NCBI GenBank assembly: GCA_017516065.1
Contig: JAFWDQ010000021.1
Location: forward strand, 1-64,000
Direction: 5' to 3'
Origin: Oscillospiraceae bacterium
GTDB taxonomy: Bacteria; Bacillota; Clostridia; Oscillospirales; Oscillospiraceae
Length of the DNA: 64,000 nucleotides
The position numbers were made by a program, and so were the translations under genes. A model generated the notes under the pieces. It saw only the letters and a list, made by a program, of their open reading frames with translations, was not told the DNA's origin and ran no database searches. Below are positions 49,381 to 58,919 of the stretch, piece after piece (the first letter of the stretch is position 1; each line of letters opens with the position of its first letter).

Positions 49381-50388
49381 TTGGAAACCGCAGCTTACGT
49401 TTCAAGCAAGAAGAGACTTCAGATATCCATAAACCTGATCCTGATGTGTATCGTCACGGATACGGTCGGCTGGCGAATGCTCTTCTGGGGAGAGCTGATC
49501 CTTGTCGCGATCCTGCTGATCCACGCCGTTATCGTGCTGTCCGACGTGCTTGAAACGCAGAAGAAAGGATTTGACATCGTTTCCTTCCTCCTGGGCACGG
49601 TCGCGTTCTGCGGACTGAGTATCGGGATCAGCAATATCAGCGCCAGCGGATTTCTGCATCTGCACTCCAGCGGCGTATTCCTGCTCGGCATACTTGGAAC
49701 GCTGCTATTTATACGCCGGCAGCAGCGGCTGAAGGTCCCGTTTTTGACGCTGAGCGTGTTTCGGCAGCGCGTATATTCCATCGCTGTGATCAGCGGTTTT
49801 CTGCTGTATCTGACCGGCATGGCGGCTACTGTGGTCATGCCTCTGTGGCTGCAGTCGGTATACAGCTGCAGCGCCTCAGCGGCGGGCCTCATCACGTTTC
49901 CCGGTTCGCTGGTCATGATGGCATTGGGACCTGTCGCGGGCCGGCTCTATGACAGGCATGGGATCGAGGGCCTTTTCCTGATCTGCGCGATCACTTCCGT
50001 GATCGGTCACGGCGGTCTGGCTCTTCTGGGCCCCTCCGCGTCCATCATAACGATCATCCTGCTGTACGCTGTCCGCGCCGTTCCTATGGGACTTCTGCTC
50101 ACGCCGCTTGTCACCTGGGGCATCGGGAGCCTGTCCGTCATGAACGTACCGGGCATAGCCGCAGACGGGACAGCTCTGCTCACATCGATCCGCAACGTGG
50201 GCGGATCCATCGGCGCGGCCGCTTTTGTCGGGATCATGAATGCGGTCGCTTCACACTCCGCCGTCTCTGACGCGGCGGCAGCTGCGGCCCGCGGCGCCGG
50301 CGCGGCATTCTGGATCATGGTGCTCGCATCTGTTCCCCTGTTCGTATTATATGTCTGCTCCAAACGGGCGCAAAATCACATGCAGTAA
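49381..50388 (+). pseudogene. DHA2-type MFS drug transporter with internal deletion
   Basis: 335 residues from TTG 49381 (GGAGGG seven bases upstream); ATG 49366 is an alternative. Residues 30 onward match helices 6-14 of a 14-helix EmrB/QacA-type exporter (GWRMLFWGELILVAILL corresponds to the family's helix 6). Only about 20 residues (KKRLQISINLILMCIVTDT) stand where helices 1-5 and the proton/drug motif should be, so about 130-150 residues appear to be missing in frame. Helices at the C-terminus are complete to the last. It is unlikely to transport, though the frame is intact. Confidence 0.7.
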
Positions 50389-50498
50389 GAACTCACAGCG
50401 CCCGGAAAGACAGATCCCGTTTGGAAAATGCTTTCCCGGCTTGCTCAGATTATCGTCCCGCCGCTGTCCCTGCTGCGGAAGTATACCATACGAAGATA

Positions 50499-50532
50499 CA
50501 AAAAACGCCCGAAGAGATACTCTCTTCGGGCG
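50499..50532 (-). terminator. Terminator of DUF554 gene
   Basis: CGCCCGAAGAGA (50506-50517) pairs perfectly with TCTCTTCGGGCG (50521-50532); six T follow on the minus strand. Confidence 0.9.
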
Positions 50533-50567
50533 CTTGCCGTTAAATTTTCCAGCCGGTCGGCAGTCGA

Positions 50568-51299
50568 TCACAGGGCAAAGATATGCCGCACAATGGCGTA
50601 CACGATGGGAACGAGGATGGCCGGCAGCATGTTGCCTATGGCCAGCTTCTTCCCGAAGCAGAGATTGATCCCCACGCAGAAGACCAGCGCCGACCCCACC
50701 AGAGTCAGCTGCAGAATCAGTGTCTCCCCGATGAAGGGACCGCAGAGAAACGCGACCAGCGTGATGGCCCCCTGATAGATCAGCAGCGGCAGCGCGGAAA
50801 ACAGAGTCCCGACGCCGTGGATGGAGGCGAGGACCATCACGATGATGAAGTCCAGCACCGCCTTGGCTGCCAGCATGGAGTAATCACCGCTGACTCCATC
50901 CTGAATCGCCCCCACAATGCCCATGGCCCCCGCACAGATGATCAGAGAGGTGTTGACGAAGCCGTCCACGAACAGACTGTCGTTCTGCCGCTTCACCATC
51001 GCCTTGAGCCGTTCCCCCAGTCGGTCCAGCCCCTCCTCCAGCTTCAGCGCCGCACCCAGGGCCGTGCCCAGCACCAGGGAGAAGATCAGCAGCATGGTCC
51101 CCTGGGTCCCCAGCGTCCCGTCCTCCACGGTGAGCATGTTGGCCAGCACCCCGGCGGCGCCGATGAAGATCGTCGCCACGCCGCAGGCCTGCATCAGGCC
51201 CCGCTGCACTTTTTCCGGGATCCCGTTTTTCAGCAGCATCCCCACAGCTCCGCCGGCCAGCACCGCCGCCGTATTGATGATCGTACCCTGTCCTGTCAC
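50568..51299 (-). CDS. DUF554 (YdfK-like) membrane protein
   Basis: 243 residues from GTG 51299. Seven hydrophobic helices. N-terminal GTIINTAAVLAGGAVGMLLKNGIPE and DGFVNTSLIICAGAMGIVGAIQDG are DUF554 signatures. Function unknown; proposed to be a transporter of small molecules. It reads toward the repeat-bounded segment and ends in a strong terminator 36 bases past its stop. Confidence 0.88.
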   Translation of the reverse strand: MTGQGTIINTAAVLAGGAVGMLLKNGIPEKVQRGLMQACGVATIFIGAAGVLANMLTVEDGTLGTQGTMLLIFSLVLGTALGAALKLEEGLDRLGERLKAMVKRQNDSLFVDGFVNTSLIICAGAMGIVGAIQDGVSGDYSMLAAKAVLDFIIVMVLASIHGVGTLFSALPLLIYQGAITLVAFLCGPFIGETLILQLTLVGSALVFCVGINLCFGKKLAIGNMLPAILVPIVYAIVRHIFAL

Positions 51300-51389
51300 A
51301 GTTTTTCCCGCTCTCTCATCAAAAATTGTCTTTAGAATAACACAGTTGCTCCGCTACTGCAATTCATCCTGAAACTTTCTCCGTTTTCA

Positions 51390-51418
51390 TGCAACTTTTT
51401 CCGCTCCCGCTTCGTCTA
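51390..51418 (+). promoter_or_regulatory. Possible second ECF-type promoter
   Basis: TGCAAC (51390-51395), 17 bases, CGTCTA (51413-51418), 34 bases before the lipoprotein start. Same -10 as the sigma-gene promoter at 11293; spacer is one base longer. Confidence 0.45.
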
Positions 51419-51452
51419 TAAAGACAGAAACCACAAAAAAGGAGGACCTGTC

Positions 51453-52424
51453 ATGTGGAAGAAGCTGCTCCCAGTCATACTCTCCCTGGCCCTGCTGGTT
51501 GGCCTCACCGGCTGCGGCGCCGTCCCGGAGACGGAGGCCGGCGGCCTTGAAGGAGGACAGGGTGAACAGGAGGAAAATATGACCCAGATCGCCAACCCCG
51601 TCCGCCCGGTGGACGGCCCCGAGGACTTTGCAGAGCTGGGCTTTGCCGTCTATGCCCCCGACGGCGCCGAGGAGGCGGAATACTCCGTCATCGACGGCGA
51701 CATCCCCATCGCCCAGGTGGATTTCACCCTGGACGGGGCGCACTACACCTATCGCTCCGCCCGGACGGAAGAGGATATCTCCGGACTTTATGTAAACTAC
51801 GCCGAAGAGAGCACCGGCATCGCTCTGTGCGGGGAATACTGGTCCCTGGAGCTGGACGTCAGGCCCATCGTGGAGGGCGGCTTTGCCGGCTTCTGGTCCC
51901 AGGACGGCGTGGCCTCCACCCTCTACACGCCGGACGATGTGGATCAGACCGTCTTTACCTCCCTGTGTGAAACGCTGGCGGGGTATGACTGGCTCCACCG
52001 CTCGGAGGACAACTGGTATCCCGCGGAGGTACAGGACCCGGACAGCGGCGTGTGGCTCCCGGCCATCCGACTGACGGTGGAGGAATGCTCCCCGACGGGC
52101 GGGGCATTTACGATCCATAACGACGGGGCCTCTCCCCTGACCTACGGCGACGCCTACAGTCTGGAAAAGCTGGTGGACGGCGTCTGGCGCACGGTGCCGG
52201 TCAATATCATGGAGACGCAGAACTTCGGCTGGGGCTTCAACGACATCGCCTATGAGATCCCCTCCGGAGGCGAGGACAGCTTCCGGATCGACTGGACATG
52301 GCTCTACGGCACGCTGACGGACGGGCAGTATCGCCTGGTCAAGAGCGTCACCCCGGCGGAGGGACCGTCGCCGGTGGAGCTGCGCGCGGAATTTACCTCC
52401 CTGTATGTGATCAACGGTGATTGA
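51453..52424 (+). CDS. Lipoprotein with C-terminal Ig-like domain
   Basis: 323 residues; AAAGGAGGACCTGTC precedes ATG 51453. The signal peptide MWKKLLPVILSLALLVGLTGC ends in a lipobox at Cys21. Residues 50-190 are unrecognised (ELGFAVYAPDG, AQVDFTLDGAHYTYRS, then a repeated aromatic pattern). The last 115 residues resemble a bacterial Ig-like domain (FTIHNDGASPLTYGDAYSLE, WTWLYGTLTDGQYRLVKSV). Location would be the outer face of the membrane. Role unknown. Possibly in the regulon of the ECF factor encoded at 11334. Confidence 0.8.
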   Translation: MWKKLLPVILSLALLVGLTGCGAVPETEAGGLEGGQGEQEENMTQIANPVRPVDGPEDFAELGFAVYAPDGAEEAEYSVIDGDIPIAQVDFTLDGAHYTYRSARTEEDISGLYVNYAEESTGIALCGEYWSLELDVRPIVEGGFAGFWSQDGVASTLYTPDDVDQTVFTSLCETLAGYDWLHRSEDNWYPAEVQDPDSGVWLPAIRLTVEECSPTGGAFTIHNDGASPLTYGDAYSLEKLVDGVWRTVPVNIMETQNFGWGFNDIAYEIPSGGEDSFRIDWTWLYGTLTDGQYRLVKSVTPAEGPSPVELRAEFTSLYVINGD

Positions 52425-52450
52425 CAAACCTGGTGTCGTGATAGTATAAT
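52421..52450 (+). promoter_or_regulatory. Promoter of alaS T-box transcript
   Basis: TTGACA (52421-52426), 18-base spacer, TATAAT (52445-52450). The -35 contains the stop codon of the lipoprotein gene. Confidence 0.85.
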
Positions 52451-52456
52451 ATATCG

Positions 52457-52701
52457 GTAATTTGATCACTTTGCAACGCCATGACGAAGACGATCGGTCC
52501 ATGCCGCCTTCAGCGAGGGGGAGATGGTGGGAGCCCCCCAGGTCAGACGGGACCGGCAGCCCCTTCACCAGCGGCCCGCGAGGAGCGGGACGGCCCGTCC
52601 CCGATATCGGACGGTTTGAGATGTCCGCCCTACGGCGGATAATCAGGGTGGTACCGCGAAGCTTCTTCGCCCCTGTTTTTGCAGGGGCGAAGTTTATTTT
52701 T
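52457..52701 (+). promoter_or_regulatory. Alanine T-box leader
   Basis: Contains the T-box core GGGTGGTACCGCG (52647-52659) and a terminator CTTCGCCCCTG/CAGGGGCGAAG followed by TTTATTTTT (52665-52701). In stem I the specifier loop reads GCA-GCC-CCTTCACC; the specifier GCC (52559-52561) codes for Ala. Uncharged tRNA-Ala would stabilise the antiterminator and switch alaS on. Confidence 0.92.
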
Positions 52702-52715
52702 ACGGAGGTATTGGT

Positions 52716-55361
<2,646 letters not shown>

Positions 55362-55422
55362 TTCCTCTGAAAAACGTACAGACTATCCGAACTGTCCATT
55401 TTTATCGAAAGGAGTTCTTCTC

Positions 55423-56337
55423 ATGCTCGATATCATCATCATCGGCGCCGGGCCCGCCGGGCTCACCGCCGGTCTGTACGCCGTCCGGGCCGGTATGGAG
55501 GTGCTGGTGCTGGAGGCCCAGTCCTACGGCGGCCAGGTGAACCTGACCCCGGAGGTGGAGAATTATCCCGCCATCCAGAAGATCTCCGGCTGGGAGCTGG
55601 CCCAGAATATCTATGACCAGGCCGTGGCACAGGGCGTGAAGCTGCGCTTTGAGACGGTGAAGTCTGTGGAGGCCAAAGAGGACCGGGTCACCGTGGTCAC
55701 CCGCAAGGAGTCCCGGGATGCCAGGGCCCTCATCATCGCCAACGGCGCCAAGCGTCGGACGCTGGGGATCCCCGGCGAGGACAAATTCGCCGGCCGGGGC
55801 GTGTCCTACTGCGCCACCTGCGACGGCGCCTTCTTCAAGGATCGCACCGCCGTGGTCATCGGCGGAGGCAACACCGCCCTGGAGGATGCCCTGTATCTGT
55901 CCAACCTCTGCAAGAAGGTCTATCTGGTCCACCGCCGGGACGCCTTCCGGGGCGAGAAGCGCCTGGGCGGCGCCGTGCTGGCCAGAGAGAATATCGAGGT
56001 CTGCTGGTCCTCCGTCCCCGTGTCCATTGAAGGCGACAAGGCCGTGGAGCAGATCACCCTGCGCAGGGTAACTGACGACGAGACCTATGTCATCCCTACG
56101 GACGCCGTGTTCGTGGCCATCGGTCTGGCCCCGGACAACGCTCTCTTCTCCTCCTGCGCGGAGCTGGATCCCGCCGGCTATCTCGTCGCCGGTGAGGACT
56201 GCCATACCTCCCATCCCCGTATCTTTGCCGCCGGCGATACCCGGACCAAGCTGCTGCGGCAGATCATCACCGCCGCCTCCGACGGCGCCGTGGCCGCTGT
56301 CCAGGCCGCTAATCTGGTCAACGAAGAAAAAATGTGA
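55423..56337 (+). CDS. trxB: Thioredoxin-disulfide reductase
   Basis: 304 residues. FAD-binding GAGPAGLTAGLYAVRAG, redox-active CATC (130-133) in SYCATCDGAFF, NADPH-binding GGGNTALEDALYLS and C-terminal FAAGDTRTKLLRQIITAASDG. It passes electrons from NADPH to thioredoxin. GAAAGGAGTTCTTCTC precedes ATG 55423. Thioredoxin itself is not in the window. The HRRDAFRG segment fits NADPH specificity. A 26-base gap links it to the HIT gene. Confidence 0.95.
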   Translation: MLDIIIIGAGPAGLTAGLYAVRAGMEVLVLEAQSYGGQVNLTPEVENYPAIQKISGWELAQNIYDQAVAQGVKLRFETVKSVEAKEDRVTVVTRKESRDARALIIANGAKRRTLGIPGEDKFAGRGVSYCATCDGAFFKDRTAVVIGGGNTALEDALYLSNLCKKVYLVHRRDAFRGEKRLGGAVLARENIEVCWSSVPVSIEGDKAVEQITLRRVTDDETYVIPTDAVFVAIGLAPDNALFSSCAELDPAGYLVAGEDCHTSHPRIFAAGDTRTKLLRQIITAASDGAVAAVQAANLVNEEKM

Positions 56338-56363
56338 CCCACGGTCACGGAAAGGAGCAAAAA

Positions 56364-56699
56364 ATGGACTGTCTGTTTTGCAGTATCGCCGCCGGGGAGG
56401 TCCCCTCAAAGAAGGTCTATGAGGACGAGCTGGTCTATGCCTTCTACGACATCGAGCCCCAGGCGCCCACCCATTTTCTTGTGATCCCCAAGGCCCATAT
56501 CTCAGGCTGCGGCGACGTCACAAAGGACAATTCCCACATCATCGCCCACTGCTTCGAGGTCATCACGCAGGTGACGAAGGAACTGGGCATCGAGGCGTTC
56601 CGCGTGGTGTCCAACTGCGGAGAGAGCGCCGGTCAGGCGGTCTTCCACCTGCACTTCCACGTCCTGGCAGGCCGGGACATGACCTGGCCCCCGGGCTGA
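56364..56699 (+). CDS. HIT-family (Hint-like) nucleotide-binding protein
   Basis: 111 residues from ATG 56364 (GGAAAGGAGCAAAAA upstream). The start CLFCSIAAGEVPSKKVYED and the triad HLHFHVLAGR are diagnostic for the Hint branch of the HIT family; zinc-site Cys pair CLFC is kept. Hint proteins hydrolyse adenosine phosphoramidates; cellular role is unclear. Last gene of the probable alaS-trxB-HIT run, followed by a terminator. Confidence 0.95.
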   Translation: MDCLFCSIAAGEVPSKKVYEDELVYAFYDIEPQAPTHFLVIPKAHISGCGDVTKDNSHIIAHCFEVITQVTKELGIEAFRVVSNCGESAGQAVFHLHFHVLAGRDMTWPPG

Positions 56700-56726
56700 T
56701 CGTCCCCTCGTTTGTTTTTTTAAGCG

Positions 56727-56761
56727 CCCGTCCCGCCCTCGCGGCGGGACAGGCACTTTTT
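56727..56761 (+). terminator. Terminator after HIT gene
   Basis: GCCCGTCCCGCC pairs with GGCGGGACAGGC; followed by ACTTTTTG. Confidence 0.75.
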
Positions 56762-56782
56762 GAATTTTTTTAGGCTCACCTC

Positions 56783-56811
56783 TTGACAACGGTATTCCCC
56801 TGTGCTATTTT
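56783..56811 (+). promoter_or_regulatory. Promoter of tyrosine T-box transcript
   Basis: TTGACA (56783-56788), 17-base spacer, TATTTT (56806-56811). Confidence 0.75.
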
Positions 56812-56817
56812 AATTTA

Positions 56818-57148
56818 CTGTAATAAAGAAATGCGGTGACCGGGAAAAAGTACGCTTCCCCCGACGCCCTTCAGAGAGACCGCCGGTCGGTGCAAGGCGG
56901 CAGGGCAAGGGACGCGGAATACATCCCGAGAGCAGCGCGTTGAACGGCGTCGTTTCGGCGCTCAGTAGGTCGCGACGGGCTTCTCCCGTTACAGAGATAG
57001 GGCGTATGCAAAAGCCGCGCTTGAATCCCTCTCCCCTCTTTTGCTGCGCCCGATGAGGCCGTCCGCCGTGAGGCGCCGGCAAATAGAGGTGGTACCACGG
57101 GTCTTTTCCCCGTCCTCTGTAATCTGTTTACGGAGGACGGGTTTTTTT
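56818..57148 (+). promoter_or_regulatory. Tyrosine T-box leader of symporter gene
   Basis: The T-box core AGAGGTGGTACCACGG is at 57085-57100. The terminator CCCGTCCTCTG/CGGAGGACGGG with seven T is at 57109-57148. Stem I shows AGAGA, GGTCGGTG and the specifier context GAA-TAC-ATCCCGAG, so the specifier is TAC (56920-56922), Tyr. This fills the 472-bp gap between the HIT and symporter genes. Confidence 0.88.
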
Positions 57149-57171
57149 GTCCTCCGGGAAAGGAGCCTGTT

Positions 57172-58698
57172 ATGGCTGTGACAATTCTTTTCCTTATCAT
57201 CTTCTTCGCGATCATGATCTCCGTGGGCCTATACTGCCGGAAGCGCTCCACCGATGTGGACGGCTTCGTCCTCGCCGGGCGCAGCATCGGCCCGTGGATG
57301 ACGGCCTTCGCCTTCGGTACCTCCTACTTCTCCGCCGTCATCTTTGTAGGCTATGCCGGACAGTTCGGCTGGAATTTCGGCCTCGCCTCCACCTGGATCG
57401 GCCTGGCCAACTGTCTGATCGGATCCCTGCTGGCGTGGAAGATCCTCGGCCGCCGCACCCGTATCGTCTCCCAGAAGCTGAACTGCCGCACCATGCCGGA
57501 TTTCTTCGGCCGCCGGTATGATTCTCAGGCCCTGCGGCTCACCGCCGCCGGCATCGTCTTTGTCTTCCTGATCCCCTACACGGCGTCTTTGTACAACGGT
57601 CTGTCCAGTCTGTTCTCTCTGGCTTTCGACGTGAGATACTTCTGGTGCATCCTCGTCATGGCCGTTCTCACCGGCATCTACGTCCTCTTCGGCGGCTACA
57701 TGGCTACCGCCATGAACGACTTCATCCAGGGCATCATCATGCTCTTCGGCATCATCGCCGTGGTGGCGGCGGTGCTGGCGGTCAACGGCGGTCTGGCGTC
57801 CGCTGTCACTCAGCTGGCCGGCATCCCCGCGCCGGAGGGTGTCCGGGCCGGCGCTTACGCCTCCGCTCTGGGCACGGATCCCCTGTCCCTGCTCTTCGTG
57901 GTGGTCCTCACCTCCATGGGCACCTGGGGCCTGCCCCAGATGGTGGGCAAGTTCTACTCCATCCGCAGCGAGGGCGATATCAGAAAGGGCACCATCATCT
58001 CTACCCTCTTTGCCCTGATCGTCGCCGGCGGCTGCTACTTCCTCGGCGGCTTCGGCCGGCTGTATGACGTGGACGTGGCCTCCGTGGGCTTCGACCGCAT
58101 CATCCCCACCATGCTCATGTCCCTGAACAAGCCCGTGATCATCTCTCTGGTCATCGTGCTGGTGCTGGCCGCCTCCATGTCCACCCTGTCCTCCCTGGTG
58201 CTGACCTCCAGCTCCACGCTGGTTCTGGATCTGTTCGCGCCCCTGAAGAAAAAACATCCCTTCAGCGCCAAGGGCAAGGTCGTCGTCATGCGGCTGTTCA
58301 TCGTGTTCTTCATCGTCGTCTCCGCCGTGCTGGCGGTGCTCAAGGAGGCCTTCGGCTTCACCTTCATCGCCCAGATGATGGGCGTGTCCTGGGGCGCTCT
58401 TGCCGGCGCGTTCCTGGCGCCCTTCCTCTACGGCCTGTACTGGAAGAAGACCAGCCGCGCTTCCGTGTGGACCTGCTTCTTCTTCGCCGTGGGCGTTATG
58501 GTGATCCAGATGATCGTGTCCCTGGGCCACTTCACCATGCCCGGTGTGCTGGGCTATCTCTTCGCCTCCTCCATCCGCTCCGGCTCCATCGCCATCGTGG
58601 GCGGTCTGGTCATCGTCCCCGTCGTCAGCGTTTTCACCCAGGCCGCCGACCGGGTCCTGCTTGAGGAGGATATCTCCCTGTCCCCCTCCGTGGGCTGA
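57172..58698 (+). CDS. Sodium:solute symporter, predicted tyrosine transporter
   Basis: 508 residues with about 13 hydrophobic helices. SSS-family features: FVLAGRSIGPWMTAFAFGTSYFSAV, GWNFGLASTWIG, FGGYMATAMNDFIQGIIM and LPQMVGKFYSIRS. The family uses sodium to import sugars, amino acids or other organic solutes. The substrate here is inferred from regulation: the tyrosine-specific T-box in front of it. AAAGGAGCCTGTT precedes ATG 57172. Monocistronic. Confidence 0.9.
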   Translation: MAVTILFLIIFFAIMISVGLYCRKRSTDVDGFVLAGRSIGPWMTAFAFGTSYFSAVIFVGYAGQFGWNFGLASTWIGLANCLIGSLLAWKILGRRTRIVSQKLNCRTMPDFFGRRYDSQALRLTAAGIVFVFLIPYTASLYNGLSSLFSLAFDVRYFWCILVMAVLTGIYVLFGGYMATAMNDFIQGIIMLFGIIAVVAAVLAVNGGLASAVTQLAGIPAPEGVRAGAYASALGTDPLSLLFVVVLTSMGTWGLPQMVGKFYSIRSEGDIRKGTIISTLFALIVAGGCYFLGGFGRLYDVDVASVGFDRIIPTMLMSLNKPVIISLVIVLVLAASMSTLSSLVLTSSSTLVLDLFAPLKKKHPFSAKGKVVVMRLFIVFFIVVSAVLAVLKEAFGFTFIAQMMGVSWGALAGAFLAPFLYGLYWKKTSRASVWTCFFFAVGVMVIQMIVSLGHFTMPGVLGYLFASSIRSGSIAIVGGLVIVPVVSVFTQAADRVLLEEDISLSPSVG

Positions 58699-58751
58699 GG
58701 AGCGGAACCGCTGTCTCCTATGAAAAAGCATTCTGCTGATTTCATCCATAA

Positions 58752-58786
58752 AAAGGAGGGCCGCCATGCGGTCCTCCTTTCCTTTT
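58752..58786 (+). terminator. Terminator after symporter
   Basis: AAAGGAGGGCCGC pairs with GCGGTCCTCCTTT around CAT; followed by CCTTTTG. Confidence 0.8.
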
Positions 58787-58847
58787 GCCTCTTCTCTCCT
58801 CTTTCGTCGGTACGGCGTGAAAATGACTGCGGACAAATGTGAATACC

Positions 58848-58876
58848 TTGCAAATTTTTTGATCCTATGGTATATT
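58848..58876 (+). promoter_or_regulatory. Promoter of hydratase-chromate transporter genes
   Basis: TTGCAA (58848-58853), 17-base spacer, TATATT (58871-58876). Confidence 0.7.
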
Positions 58877-58919
58877 AAAGTGTCATGTTATAGATTTTTG
58901 TACGCTGGAGGTGCGTTCT

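Larger units (their letters stand above)
48485..50487. mobile_element. Repeat-bounded accessory segment (33-bp direct repeats, no recombinase)
   Basis: Copies at 48485-48517 (3' end of the U32 gene) and 50455-50487 are identical over 33 bases and 1970 bases apart. Between them are a TetR gene and an internally deleted MFS gene, with visibly lower GC than the surroundings. The second copy sits 12 bases before the DUF554 terminator, reading as a fragment of the U32 end. The pattern resembles attL/attR of an island inserted in the 3' end of a gene, but no integrase remains. Confidence 0.55.
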
